54,696 bases of DNA from Glaciecola sp. UBA983 (lineage in GTDB: Bacteria; Pseudomonadota; Gammaproteobacteria; Enterobacterales; Alteromonadaceae), in NCBI GenBank assembly GCA_002292215.1, contig DBBN01000107.1, forward strand, positions 1-54,696. The letters are read 5' to 3'. How positions within the stretch are numbered: position 1 is the first letter of the stretch; each line of letters begins with the position of its first letter. Positions 1 to 8,943 of this stretch are shown here, piece by piece. The notes under the pieces are model-generated. The model searched no databases, was not told where the DNA came from, and was given only the letters and a program-made list of their open reading frames with translations. A program made the translations under genes and the position numbers.

Positions 1-226
1 TTGGCATGTTGCATTATCAGATCCTCAACCAGAAGATAATTGGGAAGGGATGACTGGATTTATTCATTTAGTATTATTAGAAAACTATTTGAAAGATCAC
101 CCAGCACCTGAAGATTGTGAGTTCTACATGTGTGGTCCTCCAATGATGAATGCTGCAGTTATCAATATGCTTAAAGATTTAGGTGTGGAAGATGAAAACA
201 TTATGCTAGATGACTTTGGTGGTTAA
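1..226 (+). CDS. nqrF: Na+-translocating NADH:quinone reductase subunit F, C-terminal end (partial)
   Basis: Only the last 74 codons are present; the reading frame is open at the left edge and stops at 224-226. The tail contains [14 protein letters not shown], the NADH-binding motif of the ferredoxin-reductase-like domain, and ends in MLDDFGG, typical of NqrF. NqrF is the entry subunit of the six-subunit Na+-NQR complex in the inner membrane: it oxidises NADH and passes electrons through FAD and a 2Fe-2S centre. A terminator follows at once, and the maturation genes apbE and nqrM come next, which fits the standard nqr locus. Subunits A-E should lie just outside the window. Confidence 0.93.
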   Translation, partial: WHVALSDPQPEDNWEGMTGFIHLVLLENYLKDHPAPEDCEFYMCGPPMMNAAVINMLKDLGVEDENIMLDDFGG

Positions 227-261
227 TCCCATAAAGGTTTTCGCAACTGCATAACGTTGAG

Positions 262-290
262 AAAGGGAGCCGATTGGCTCCTTTTTTTTC
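262..290 (+). terminator. Rho-independent terminator of the nqr operon
   Basis: GGAGCC (266-271), loop GATT, GGCTCC (276-281), followed by an eight-T run. AAA upstream can extend the stem against the T run. It lies 36 nt after the nqrF stop codon and separates the nqr structural genes from apbE. Confidence 0.9.
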
Positions 291-314
291 TTTATTTTGT
301 ATTAAGGATTTTTC

Positions 315-1337
315 GTGTATTCATTACGTTTAGTCAGTTTGATTATTATCAGTGCAGTGTTATTGGCTGGGTGTTCAGACCAGCCTCAAGAAAAAGAAAA
401 TTATTTTTCAGGCCGCACCATGGGTACCACTTATAATGTCAAATTTGTGAGTGATAAACCAATTGATACGGTTGCGTTACAGAATAAAATTGACCAGCGA
501 TTAGTTCAGATCAATCAACTCATGTCTACCTACATTAGCGATTCTGAACTTTCGTTATTTAACCGTGCACCGGGGCAACAGCCCTTTACATTGTCTCCTG
601 AAACTGCATTGGTAGTGGCGGAAGCCATGCGCCTAGGTGAAATGAGTGGTCATGCACTTGATGTGACGATCGGTCCGTTGGTTAATTTATGGGGGTTTGG
701 CCCAACTAAACGCCCTGAAACAATTCCCAGTGACGGCCAAATTGCTGATGCTAAAGCATTATCTGGTTTAGACAAATTAACCCTTGAAGGCGTGGTATTA
801 ACCAAAACCATCGATAATCTTTATTTGGATCTATCAACAATAGCCAAAGGGTATGGGGTTGATGCAATTGCTGAGCTACTAATTGACTATAAATTTACGA
901 GTTTTTTAGTCGAAATTGGGGGTGAAATGCGTGTGGCCGGCACGAAACTCAACGGTGAGTCATGGCGCATAGCCATTGAAAAACCGGTAAGTGAATCTCG
1001 AGCAGTACAAAAAATTATTAGTGTTGGCGATAATGCTGTAGCCACATCCGGTGACTATCGCAATTATTTTGAAGAAGATGGTATTCGCTATTCACATCTG
1101 ATCGACCCAATTACGGGCTATCCAATCCAGCATAATACGGTTTCAGCCACAGTAGTACATGCATCCTCTATGACTGCGGATGGATTGGCTACTGCAATGA
1201 TGATATTATCAGCAAAAGACGCTCAGGCGCTCGCTGAGGAGCAAGGGATTGCATTGATGCTGATCGTTAAAGAAGGCAATACATTTGTCGAGTATCAATC
1301 ACCTGCGTTTACGCAGATGGTCACCATAATTAACTAA
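315..1337 (+). CDS. apbE: FAD:protein FMN transferase (flavinyltransferase) lipoprotein
   Basis: This enzyme covalently attaches FMN from FAD to threonine residues of NqrB and NqrC outside the cytoplasm. The 340-residue protein starts with GTG at 315, preceded by AAGGA (304-308). It has a lipoprotein signal with lipobox LLAGC (Cys20), so it is probably anchored in a membrane on the periplasmic side. Family features include GRTMGTTYNVKF near residue 33, the LDLSTIAKGYGVD segment, EIGGEMR and the C-terminal TADGLATAMM block. Its place between nqrF and nqrM matches its Na+-NQR target. It is separated from nqrF by a terminator, so it needs its own promoter or readthrough. Confidence 0.95.
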   Translation: MYSLRLVSLIIISAVLLAGCSDQPQEKENYFSGRTMGTTYNVKFVSDKPIDTVALQNKIDQRLVQINQLMSTYISDSELSLFNRAPGQQPFTLSPETALVVAEAMRLGEMSGHALDVTIGPLVNLWGFGPTKRPETIPSDGQIADAKALSGLDKLTLEGVVLTKTIDNLYLDLSTIAKGYGVDAIAELLIDYKFTSFLVEIGGEMRVAGTKLNGESWRIAIEKPVSESRAVQKIISVGDNAVATSGDYRNYFEEDGIRYSHLIDPITGYPIQHNTVSATVVHASSMTADGLATAMMILSAKDAQALAEEQGIALMLIVKEGNTFVEYQSPAFTQMVTIIN

Positions 1338-1351
1338 TATAGTAGGTTACT

Positions 1352-1585
1352 ATGAGCACGTTTATTTTAGCATTTGTGTTTTTTCTCATCACTGTTGCTG
1401 CAATGGCAATTGGGTATATTTTACAACGTAAAACCATTGCCGGGAGTTGTGGTGGTTTAGGTGCATTGGGTATTGCTAAAGCCTGTGATTGCCCTGAACC
1501 TTGTGATCGTAAAAAAAACCGCATGGAAAAAGAAGCTATCCGCGCCGAAAAAATCAAAGCATGGGAAAAAGACAAAATTATTTAA
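1352..1585 (+). CDS. nqrM: Na+-NQR maturation protein NqrM (DUF539)
   Basis: A 77-residue protein with one N-terminal membrane segment (about residues 3-22) followed by a cysteine-rich stretch: Cys33, Cys45, Cys47 and Cys51, with the pattern CxCPEPC. This is the DUF539/NqrM signature. NqrM is known to help insert the iron site between NqrD and NqrE of Na+-NQR. It starts 14 nt after the apbE stop, so the two maturation genes are probably co-transcribed. The tail is strongly charged (KKNRMEKEAIRAEKIK). Identification is firm because of the motif and context. Confidence 0.93.
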   Translation: MSTFILAFVFFLITVAAMAIGYILQRKTIAGSCGGLGALGIAKACDCPEPCDRKKNRMEKEAIRAEKIKAWEKDKII

Positions 1586-1635
1586 TGGTTTTGTTTTTTT
1601 CTTGCGCTACTAACCTATGACCGTATCTTTTTCGC

Positions 1636-1658
1636 AAACGTAAACGTAAACGTAAACG
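1636..1658. repeat. Hexanucleotide tandem repeat, about four copies of TAAACG
   Basis: The stretch reads AAACG followed by three perfect TAAACG units. It lies between nqrM and the Pho-box-like arrays upstream of the porin. No coding or hairpin role is visible. The repeat could vary in copy number by slippage. Confidence 0.8.
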
Positions 1659-1684
1659 CACAAAGCCTTTCAACGCCATATACT

Positions 1685-1789
1685 CTGTCACAAATATGCC
1701 AAATATCTGTAATATATCTCAGTGTGCTGTCACAAATATGCCATAATAATGTAATATTTCTTTTGCGTTGTCATATTACTGTAATATTC
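1685..1789 (+). promoter_or_regulatory. Three phased Pho-box-like arrays upstream of the porin
   Basis: Three blocks are built of 7-mers on an 11-bp repeat. Block 1: CTGTCAC (1685), ATGCCAA (1696), CTGTAAT (1707). Block 2: CTGTCAC (1727), ATGCCAT (1738), ATGTAAT (1749). Block 3: TTGTCAT (1768), CTGTAAT (1779). The known PhoB box is two direct CTGTCAT-like 7-mers separated by 4 bp, which is exactly this layout. Block starts are 42 and 41 bp apart, about four helical turns. The inference is that a PhoB-type regulator controls the porin at 1872. The -10 is not clear; TATAAA at 1794 lies close behind the last repeat. Confidence 0.65.
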
Positions 1790-1871
1790 AGTATATAAAG
1801 TAGCGCTCATATTCAGTGACGAAATTAATCTAAATCAGGGATTTGTTAATTTTAAATCAAAGGTCTAATGT

Positions 1872-2771
1872 ATGAAATTTATTCAATCAATCGCAGCTAC
1901 TACACTAGCAATGGCTATCTCTGCTCCAGTTCTTGCCGCTTCAGTTTCAGCAGATCTTTATGGTAAAGTTAATATCAGCTTACAAGATTCAGATGGTGAA
2001 ACTGAATTAAAAAGCAATGCTTCACGCATTGGTTTAAAAGGCTCAACCAGTTTAAATGATGATTTAGAAGTCTTTTATACTTATGAATTCCAAGTTGATC
2101 CCTCTGATGAATCAGGTTCGTCTAACCTTAAATCACGTAATCAATTTGTAGGCTTACGAGGCGCATTTGGTGAAGTCGTTGTTGGTCGTAATGATTCAAT
2201 ATTGAAACAATCTCAAGGTAAATTTGATTTATATTCAGACCAAGAAGCTGATATTAAAGTGTTGTGGAAAGGTGAAAACCGCATGAGTGATTCAATCACT
2301 TACAAATCACCGACATTTAATGGTTTTCAATTAGGCCTAGGTTATTATCTTGATGAAGCTAATGATGATGCTGCAACATCTGTCTCTGTTAGCTATGGTG
2401 ATAGCGCCCTGAAAAAAGGTAAATATTACGCTGCAATCGCTATGGACAATGAACTAAAAGGGTATAACGTTACTCGTCTTACTGCTGGTACTATGGTGGG
2501 TGATGTAAAATTGGGTGTCATGTTACAAACCCAAGAGAACGTTGCTGATGGTTCTGAAAAAGACGGATTTATGGTAAGTGCACAATACAAGTTGGGTAAC
2601 TTCGACTTGAAAGGTCAATATCAAACTGCTGAAGATGATAGTGGTTTTACATTAGGCGCTGATCGTAAATTAGGTAAAAATACCAAATTGTATGCCTTTT
2701 ATACCACATTTAACTTTGACACTGCAGAAGATGAGAGTTATCTTGCATTAGGTCTTGAACATAAATTTTAA
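1872..2771 (+). CDS. Gram-negative general porin, possibly phosphate-regulated
   Basis: An outer-membrane beta-barrel porin of 299 residues. It has a cleavable signal peptide ending near ISAPVLA (about residue 22), then the typical mature start SADLYGKVNISLQ. The segments SRIGLKGSTSLNDDLEVFY and FVGLRGAFGEVVVGRND match the bacterial porin family (Porin_4). It ends in Phe (LGLEHKF), the sorting signal for barrel assembly. The mature protein is acidic, as is common in marine porins. It is rather short for a 16-strand porin. The Pho-box-like arrays upstream suggest induction on phosphate starvation; substrate selectivity cannot be read from the sequence. Confidence 0.88.
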   Translation: MKFIQSIAATTLAMAISAPVLAASVSADLYGKVNISLQDSDGETELKSNASRIGLKGSTSLNDDLEVFYTYEFQVDPSDESGSSNLKSRNQFVGLRGAFGEVVVGRNDSILKQSQGKFDLYSDQEADIKVLWKGENRMSDSITYKSPTFNGFQLGLGYYLDEANDDAATSVSVSYGDSALKKGKYYAAIAMDNELKGYNVTRLTAGTMVGDVKLGVMLQTQENVADGSEKDGFMVSAQYKLGNFDLKGQYQTAEDDSGFTLGADRKLGKNTKLYAFYTTFNFDTAEDESYLALGLEHKF

Positions 2772-2799
2772 GCTATCCCCCCCCTTCTAAAAAAGAGAT

Positions 2800-2835
2800 C
2801 GTATAGGGTTTGGATAGTTTCAAACCCTTCATACG
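2800..2835 (+). terminator. Stem-loop after the porin gene
   Basis: CGTATAGGGTTTG (2800-2812) can pair with CAAACCCTTCATACG (2821-2835), with a bulge and an 8-nt loop. It lies between the porin stop and the dinB start. No T run follows, so it may be a weak terminator, an mRNA-stabilising 3' end, or a processing site. Confidence 0.45.
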
Positions 2836-2851
2836 AGTAAATTAATATCAC

Positions 2852-3937
2852 ATGAGTGAGTCTGGCCAACGTAAAATCATCCATGTCGATATGGACTGTT
2901 TTTACGCTGCGGTAGAAATGCGTGATAACCCATCATTACGTAATGTACCAATCGCGATTGGCGGCAGTTCAGACCGTCGTGGTGTGATTTCTACTTGTAA
3001 CTATCCTGCTCGTCGCTTTGGCGTTCGTTCAGCTATGTCCACCGCACATGCATTGCGCCTTTGTCCTGATTTAATTCTCGTTCCCGGTCGAATGGCTGAA
3101 TATAAAGCCGTATCCGACCACATTCGTGAGATATTTAGTCGCTACACCTCATTAATTGAACCATTATCATGGGATGAAGCGTACTTGGATGTGACGGATT
3201 CTGCTTATTTTGATGGTTCGGCAACTCGCATAGCTGAGGATATTAGACGTGTCATTGAAGCTGAAACAGGTTTGACTGCCTCAGCAGGTGTTGCCCCGAT
3301 TAAGTTTGTTGCTAAAGTTGCATCAGACGAAAACAAGCCGAACGGTTTATGTGTTATTACCCCGGCCAAACTTGATGCTTTTGTATTACAACTGCCACTT
3401 AATAAAATCCCTGGTGTGGGTAAAGTGACTATTGAAAAGCTTAATCATTTAGGCTTGTTCACTTGCAAAGATGTTCGCGCGTTTCCTTTTGCTCGATTGA
3501 ATAAACAGTTTGGTAAATTTGGTGCATTATTGTGGCATCGTTGTCATGCTATTGATGATCGCGAAGTACAAGTGCATCGTGTACGCAAATCAGTAGGGGT
3601 CGAACGCACTTTATCCGAGGACATCTTTGCTCGCAGTGACGTTGAGGAAGTAATTGAATACTTATTACCTAAGTTGCAATCTAGAATCGCCTCAGCCAAT
3701 GTGGGGTGCCGAATTAAAAGCCAAGGCATCAAACTTAAATTCAATGATTTTCAGCAAACGACGATTTCTCATACTCGGCAAATATATACAGAGTCCTATT
3801 TTGCCGATTTACTTACGGAAGTGTTAGAACGACGCAAAGAGCGCGGGATCCGTTTGGTGGGTTTACATATTGGGTTGTATGATCCTGAAGATATTGAACA
3901 ATTAAATTTACCCTTACCGGAACCCGATGTATCCTAA
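2852..3937 (+). CDS. dinB: DNA polymerase IV (Y-family translesion polymerase)
   Basis: A 361-residue Y-family polymerase that bypasses damaged template bases with low fidelity. Metal-binding acidic motifs are visible: [12 protein letters not shown] (Asp13, Asp15) and [11 protein letters not shown]. The helix-hairpin-helix [12 protein letters not shown] follows, then the little-finger domain beginning near [13 protein letters not shown]. The length fits E. coli DinB (351). The location downstream of the nqrF-apbE-nqrM cluster is familiar from related gammaproteobacteria. I see no LexA-type CTGT-N8-ACAG palindrome directly upstream, so SOS control is not evident. Confidence 0.95.
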   Translation: MSESGQRKIIHVDMDCFYAAVEMRDNPSLRNVPIAIGGSSDRRGVISTCNYPARRFGVRSAMSTAHALRLCPDLILVPGRMAEYKAVSDHIREIFSRYTSLIEPLSWDEAYLDVTDSAYFDGSATRIAEDIRRVIEAETGLTASAGVAPIKFVAKVASDENKPNGLCVITPAKLDAFVLQLPLNKIPGVGKVTIEKLNHLGLFTCKDVRAFPFARLNKQFGKFGALLWHRCHAIDDREVQVHRVRKSVGVERTLSEDIFARSDVEEVIEYLLPKLQSRIASANVGCRIKSQGIKLKFNDFQQTTISHTRQIYTESYFADLLTEVLERRKERGIRLVGLHIGLYDPEDIEQLNLPLPEPDVS

Positions 3938-3962
3938 TGGCATTGTTTATTCGGAGCACCCT

Positions 3963-4937
3963 ATGTCAACGTCAACACAATCCGCTATGCCACGATATCC
4001 ACTGGCGCAACATCTTACACAACACTCATCCCTTATATATGGTTGCATGGGCTTAGGTGGTGGCTGGAACACTAATTCAATCTCTGCTGGCGACATCAAA
4101 CAGACAGAAGCGATTATTGAATGCTGTTTAGATGAAGGTATCCGGATTTTTGATCACGCTGATATTTACACCTATGGTAAAGCTGAAATTGCATTTGGGC
4201 AGGTATTGCAACAATCACCAAATTTACGTGAAAAAGTGAGTATACAAAGTAAATGTGGGATCCGATTTGAGGATGTTCACGGTGTCAAACGCTATGATTT
4301 CTCACCGCAGTGGATCACTCATTCCGTAGAGGAAATATTACAACGTTTGCATATCGAACAGCTTGATGTGTTGTTACTACATCGTCCCGATCCATTAATG
4401 CAGCTTGATGAAGTGGCACAAACACTTATTGCACTGCAGAGTTCTGGAAAAATTTCGCATATCGGTGTGTCTAACATGCACACTGCACAATTGGATTTTT
4501 TACAATCGGCCTTGCCGTTCCCCATTATTGCTAATCAGATCGAATTAAGTTTGGCTAAGCCTGGTTTTATCAATGCCAGTATTGAACCGACGCACCATTA
4601 TGATGGCATGGCTGAATATGCCCAACAGCAGAATATACAAATTCAGGCGTGGGGTGCATTAGCCCAAGGACAATTCACGAAAGAAATGAATAATGATGTT
4701 TCTATGAATGTTCAACATACAACAAACATGATAATACAATTGGCACAGCAATATGATGTAAGCCGTGAAGCCATCGTGTTGGCATTTTTAACTCGCCATC
4801 CTGTTTCAATACAACCCATTATAGGCACTACAAACTTAGCGCGTATTAAAGCATGTGCTCAAGTCAATCGATGTGAATTAAGTGCTGTTGATTGGTACGG
4901 ATTACTTGAGTCTACGCGAGGGAACGAGGTTCCCTAG
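3963..4937 (+). CDS. Aldo/keto reductase, YdhF-like
   Basis: An NADPH-dependent aldo/keto reductase of 324 residues, (beta/alpha)8 barrel. FDHADIYTYGKAEIAFG carries the catalytic Asp and Tyr, SKCGIR the Lys, and LLHRPDPLMQ the His. IGVSNMHTAQLDFL and the C-terminal QPIIGTTNLARIKAC are cofactor-binding segments. It most resembles E. coli YdhF. The ATG at 3963 is chosen because GGAG lies a few bases upstream; an earlier in-frame ATG at 3927 overlaps the dinB end and has no clear ribosome site. The physiological substrate is unknown. Confidence 0.88.
   Translation: MSTSTQSAMPRYPLAQHLTQHSSLIYGCMGLGGGWNTNSISAGDIKQTEAIIECCLDEGIRIFDHADIYTYGKAEIAFGQVLQQSPNLREKVSIQSKCGIRFEDVHGVKRYDFSPQWITHSVEEILQRLHIEQLDVLLLHRPDPLMQLDEVAQTLIALQSSGKISHIGVSNMHTAQLDFLQSALPFPIIANQIELSLAKPGFINASIEPTHHYDGMAEYAQQQNIQIQAWGALAQGQFTKEMNNDVSMNVQHTTNMIIQLAQQYDVSREAIVLAFLTRHPVSIQPIIGTTNLARIKACAQVNRCELSAVDWYGLLESTRGNEVP
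4920..4934. repeat. Inverted repeat at the end of the aldo/keto reductase gene
   Basis: GGGAAC-GAG-GTTCCC is a perfect 6-bp inverted repeat reaching the codon before the stop. It lacks a T run. Its function is unclear; it may be a weak 3' hairpin. Confidence 0.45.
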
Positions 4938-4968
4938 TACATTACTTATTAATAACCTTGCTGCCAAT

Positions 4969-4985
4969 CATTCACTGTGTGAATG
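4969..4985. promoter_or_regulatory. Palindrome upstream of pckA
   Basis: CATTCAC-TGT-GTGAATG is a perfect 7-bp dyad about 190 bp before the pckA start. It has the form of an operator for a dimeric regulator but matches no consensus I can name with confidence. It could also be part of the 3' end of the preceding gene. Confidence 0.35.
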
Positions 4986-5177
4986 TTGAGTTCGTTTTTT
5001 GTACGATTTTCGTATTAACTCGTTGTTTGTCCATTGTTCTTGGCGATTAAAACTACTACTATTGATTTGTGACAGACAAATAAAAATAACAAAGTCACAC
5101 TTTCATACACTAGTTTAAAACAATCGAGAAGTCACAATCCATTAGGTTTGTGGTGGACAAATCGAGGAGTACCCTAC

Positions 5178-6779
5178 ATGACCATCTCCCAAGATTTGCA
5201 TGCTTATGGCATAACAAATGCGACGGAAATACTTCATAACCCAAGTTATGACGTACTGTTCAATGAAACCACCTTAGATAGCCTAACGGGTTATGAAAAA
5301 GGGGTGATAACCGAATGTGGTGCAGTCGCCGTCAATACTGGCGAATTTACTGGCCGCTCTCCCAAAGACAAATATATCGTTAAAGATGCCGTGACTGAAA
5401 ACACCGTATGGTGGTCAGATCAAGGCAAAAACGATAACAAGCCGATTTCACAAAACGTGTGGAACGACCTTAAAAGCTTAGTGACTACACAATTATCAGA
5501 TCAGCGACTATTTGTGGTTGATACATTCTGTGGGGCTAACGAAGATACGCGTCTGAAAGTCCGCTTTGTTACGGAAGTAGCATGGCAAGCACACTTTGTG
5601 ACCAATATGTTCATTCGCCCTACAGCACAAGAATTGGCTGATTATGAACCTGATTTCATTGTAATGAATGGCGCGAAAGCGACGAATCCCAATTGGCAAA
5701 CTCATGGCTTGAACTCTGAAAACTTTGTTGCGTTTAATCTTACCGAGAAAATCCAACTTATTGGTGGCACTTGGTATGGTGGTGAAATGAAAAAAGGGAT
5801 GTTCTCTATGATGAACTACCTGTTACCGCTTAAAGATATTGCATCGATGCATTGTAGTGCCAATGTGGGTGAAAATGGCGATGTAGCCATATTCTTTGGA
5901 CTTTCCGGTACCGGAAAAACAACGTTATCGACCGATCCTAAGCGTGAACTGATTGGTGATGATGAGCATGGCTGGGATGATAACGGCGTGTTTAATTTCG
6001 AGGGCGGTTGTTATGCTAAAACTATCAAGTTAAGCAAAGAAAATGAACCCGATATCTACAACGCAATCCGCCGTGATGCATTACTTGAAAATGTAACAGT
6101 ATTAGCAGGTGGAGAGATTGATTATGACGATGGTTCAGTCACGGAAAATACCCGTGTTTCTTACCCGATCCACCATATAGATAATATTGTTAAACCAATT
6201 TCGCGTGCTGGACATGCCGATAAAGTAATTTTTTTAACGGCTGATGCATTTGGTGTCTTGCCCGCTGTGTCTAAGTTAACGCCAGCTCAAGCCCAGTATT
6301 ACTTTTTATCAGGTTTTACCGCTAAATTAGCTGGGACGGAGCGAGGTATTACTGAGCCTACTCCGACTTTTTCGAGTTGTTTTGGTGCAGCTTTCTTAAG
6401 TCTACACCCAACCAAATATGCACAAGTCTTAGAAAAGCGCATGCAAGCATCCGGTGCGCAAGCATACTTGGTTAATACTGGTTGGAACGGCACTGGCGAA
6501 CGTATTTCAATTAAAGCTACCCGTGCGATTATTGATGCAATTTTGGATGGGTCTATTGATGATGCGCCGACGCAAATTATCCCTATTTTCAATTTGACGG
6601 TACCGACGCAATTGCAACATGTTGATCCAAGTGTCCTTGATCCTCGCGGTACATACAGTGATGCACAAGATTGGCACAGCAAAGCGACGGATCTGGCTAC
6701 GTTATTTGTCGATAACTTTAGTAAGTTTACTGATACCGAGAATGGTGTAGCTTTAGTCGCGGCAGGCCCTCAATTATAG
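5178..6779 (+). CDS. pckA: Phosphoenolpyruvate carboxykinase (ATP)
   Basis: Converts oxaloacetate and ATP to phosphoenolpyruvate, CO2 and ADP, the entry step of gluconeogenesis. It is 533 residues long, close to E. coli PckA (540). Motifs include TGRSPKDKY, the Mn2+/substrate segment [14 protein letters not shown], Walker [12 protein letters not shown], the metal-binding GDDEHGWDD, and GGCYAKTI. The ATG at 5178 is preceded by GAGGAGT at good spacing; an upstream TTG at 5148 lacks a ribosome site. The gene stands alone with a terminator behind it. The 240-bp upstream region could hold control sites, but I found no clear CRP or Cra box. Confidence 0.97.
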   Translation: MTISQDLHAYGITNATEILHNPSYDVLFNETTLDSLTGYEKGVITECGAVAVNTGEFTGRSPKDKYIVKDAVTENTVWWSDQGKNDNKPISQNVWNDLKSLVTTQLSDQRLFVVDTFCGANEDTRLKVRFVTEVAWQAHFVTNMFIRPTAQELADYEPDFIVMNGAKATNPNWQTHGLNSENFVAFNLTEKIQLIGGTWYGGEMKKGMFSMMNYLLPLKDIASMHCSANVGENGDVAIFFGLSGTGKTTLSTDPKRELIGDDEHGWDDNGVFNFEGGCYAKTIKLSKENEPDIYNAIRRDALLENVTVLAGGEIDYDDGSVTENTRVSYPIHHIDNIVKPISRAGHADKVIFLTADAFGVLPAVSKLTPAQAQYYFLSGFTAKLAGTERGITEPTPTFSSCFGAAFLSLHPTKYAQVLEKRMQASGAQAYLVNTGWNGTGERISIKATRAIIDAILDGSIDDAPTQIIPIFNLTVPTQLQHVDPSVLDPRGTYSDAQDWHSKATDLATLFVDNFSKFTDTENGVALVAAGPQL

Positions 6780-6840
6780 AGGTTAATGTGCATTGATGAA
6801 TTGTTGTGAATCTACTTAACGCGCAGTCACATTGAGAGAT

Positions 6841-6867
6841 AAAAGCCCAGTTTACGACTGGGCTTTT
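6841..6867. terminator. Bidirectional terminator between pckA and the DUF4886 gene
   Basis: AAAAGCCCAG, loop TTTACGA, CTGGGCTTTT: a perfect 10-bp stem with A and T runs on both flanks, able to work on either strand. It serves pckA from the left. The 3' end of the minus-strand gene (stop at 6852) is built into the hairpin. Confidence 0.88.
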
Positions 6868-7721
6868 ATATGCTTGGCGCTTTTATTGTTTCGGGAATAC
6901 TCCACCAATGTTGTCCAAGCGACTTGTTGTAAAATAGTCGCTTGTTCAGGCGTTAAGCCTGCTGTATAGGCTAACCCAACTGGAGATTGTTGATAAAACG
7001 CAGCATAGAACATGCATGCCGCTAAATAGGTACCAGCCATACTGGGATGTTTAATATCTTTTTTGTAGAGGATCTGTGCTGCATCTATTGTGCTTGCATT
7101 TTTATCATTTTCTTTGATATGTGACTCAATATTAAAGGCGCTAATATCAGGAGCATATAAGTCGATATTAGGATATTGTGTATTAATTGTGGCAAATGCC
7201 AGTCCAACTGGGACTAACATTACTTGGTGCGTTTGGGCTACTTTGGCATATGCCGCTAATAATGCCTTGGTCATTTTGGGAGTGTTGGCATAGGGCCAAG
7301 TCATAAATAATATAGGTTGTGCGCCATGCTCTCGTGCCAGTTTTATTAGTGCGGCTGCATTGTCTGAAAAGCGCTGATGTGTTTTTTTATTTTTTATGGG
7401 ACCGTTGGATAACCCTTGGATCACGAGGGCGTCATAGCCTTGATTATCAAGGAGTCCAGATACACCCGCCACATGCTCCGATAAATTACCACCCGAGACC
7501 GTTGCCATGCGATAGCGTGTCGTTCCTTTTTCCCATTGTTGTGCTGAACGCACAAGATTGCCAACGTGATTTTGAATGCCATTGTTGTAGTAACTAAAGC
7601 TGTTACCCACAAACAACGCTCGTTGTATTGGAGCAGTGGTTGCTGCAACTGAGATACAAGGTAATACAAGCAATAACAATACAACAAAAGTGCTATGAGA
7701 TTTATTTTGGTAAAGATTCAT
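6852..7721 (-). CDS. Secreted SGNH/GDSL-type hydrolase-like protein (DUF4886)
   Basis: A 289-residue exported protein with an N-terminal signal peptide (hydrophobic VVLLLLVLPCISVAA). The mature part opens with RALFVGNSFSYYNNG, the DUF4886 version of the SGNH block I with Ser as likely nucleophile. Later blocks include YDALVIQGLSN and the C-terminal HPSMAGTYLAAC with a likely catalytic His. Family members are presumed esterases or carbohydrate-active hydrolases, but the substrate here is unknown. The start at 7721 has AGGA at proper spacing. Its stop lies inside the shared terminator. No operon partner is apparent; the dehydratase 100 bp upstream is on the same strand. Confidence 0.75.
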   Translation of the reverse strand: MNLYQNKSHSTFVVLLLLVLPCISVAATTAPIQRALFVGNSFSYYNNGIQNHVGNLVRSAQQWEKGTTRYRMATVSGGNLSEHVAGVSGLLDNQGYDALVIQGLSNGPIKNKKTHQRFSDNAAALIKLAREHGAQPILFMTWPYANTPKMTKALLAAYAKVAQTHQVMLVPVGLAFATINTQYPNIDLYAPDISAFNIESHIKENDKNASTIDAAQILYKKDIKHPSMAGTYLAACMFYAAFYQQSPVGLAYTAGLTPEQATILQQVAWTTLVEYSRNNKSAKHIKAQS

Positions 7722-7820
7722 ATGAGTTCCTGCTCACCGCTGCAGAAACAACAGCGATAAAATATAAGTTAGCGAGTACTCATAATATCGTTTTACAGCG
7801 TCAAATCCCCTATTGAGCTA

Positions 7821-8822
7821 TCAATCCAAGTAAGGCGGCTGAGTCAGATAGTCCACCGCATAGATTTGTTGCATTGTCGATGTCGCAATATTGCCACCGG
7901 ATAACATGACTAACACAGTTTGACCTTTGGGTTGGTCTGTTAGCCACGCGACAGCTCCTGCCATTGTCATGCAGCAAGTAGGCTCTATGTGCAGCTTCAG
8001 CAAGTGCTGGAGCCATTGAGTCCAGTAGGCAATTTGAGTTTCATTGACTTCATAAAAACCATCTAATTGTTGTAAAAACTCAAAGGTAATGTCACCTACC
8101 GCAGGTGTCGCGGCTCCGTCGGCTAAGGTTTGTGCTGGTGCGGGTAGGGTATATATACTGCCTTGTTGCAATGAAATCGATGCGTCATTGGCGTTTTGAG
8201 GTTCCACACCAATGATCTGTGCCTCAGGGATTAACGCTCTGGTTGTCAGTAACGCACCACTCGTTAAACCGCCGCCACCACAAGGGGTAAATACTGCATT
8301 AATTGTATGTTCAGATGTTTGGGTTATTGCTTCTAATACAGCGGTACCTTGACCGGCAATAATATCGGCATGATTAAACGGTGGGATCCACAATACCCCT
8401 TCGGTTTCAGCGGCAGCTGCTACGGCAGCATCAGCTTCCAAGCGAGTCGGAAATAAATGAAGTTTAGCTCCATAATCCTGTGTTGCTGCCGCTTTGATTG
8501 GAGAGATTGATTCGGTAGAGTAAATATCAACAGGAATATTGAGCATACTGCCGGCATAGGCAACCGCTTGTGCGTGATTACCTGAGGAATTAGCGACAAT
8601 CTTCTCTGGTAAACCATGGGTTTGGCAATAATGATGTAAAAAATTAGTCGCCCCCCTTAGCTTAAACGAACCTGTCCGTTGTAAACATTCCGCCTTAAAT
8701 AAAACCGTATGACCAAGCCAAGCATTGAGCAGGGATGATGTGACTACAGGAGTCTGGGTAACATGTGCTTTGATACGTTCGTATGCTGCTTGAACATCAG
8801 TAAATTCAGGTAAAGTTGCCAT
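7821..8822 (-). CDS. PLP-dependent threonine/serine dehydratase family enzyme
   Basis: A fold-type II pyridoxal-phosphate enzyme of 333 residues. RTGSFKLRGATNFL carries the PLP-binding Lys, NSSGNHAQAVAYA binds the substrate carboxylate, and TPCGGGGLTSG is the phosphate-binding glycine loop. It has no C-terminal regulatory ACT domain, so it resembles catabolic TdcB-type or serine-racemase-like enzymes rather than biosynthetic IlvA. Three in-frame ATGs exist (8900, 8834, 8822); 8822 is chosen because GAGA lies close upstream and the family homology begins there, but 8834 is equally possible. Likely reaction: deamination of threonine or serine to a 2-oxoacid. Substrate preference cannot be read. 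Confidence 0.82.
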   Translation of the reverse strand: MATLPEFTDVQAAYERIKAHVTQTPVVTSSLLNAWLGHTVLFKAECLQRTGSFKLRGATNFLHHYCQTHGLPEKIVANSSGNHAQAVAYAGSMLNIPVDIYSTESISPIKAAATQDYGAKLHLFPTRLEADAAVAAAAETEGVLWIPPFNHADIIAGQGTAVLEAITQTSEHTINAVFTPCGGGGLTSGALLTTRALIPEAQIIGVEPQNANDASISLQQGSIYTLPAPAQTLADGAATPAVGDITFEFLQQLDGFYEVNETQIAYWTQWLQHLLKLHIEPTCCMTMAGAVAWLTDQPKGQTVLVMLSGGNIATSTMQQIYAVDYLTQPPYLD

Positions 8823-8943
8823 CGTATTTCTCATTATAAAGTGCTCATATAAAGCCCGATTATAAGCTACACTCAGTGGAATGATAATAAAAGAGTGCAA
8901 TGATAATAAAAATTAACGCTCGTTCATAAACAAGGAGTAATGA

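Noticed and set aside
2772..2851. Possible LexA (SOS) box upstream of dinB
   Set aside because: No CTGT-N8-ACAG-like palindrome is present; the only structure is the hairpin after the porin gene.
5060..5105. CRP site upstream of pckA (TGTGA and TCACA half-sites)
   Set aside because: The two half-sites are far more than six bases apart, so they do not form a CRP dyad.
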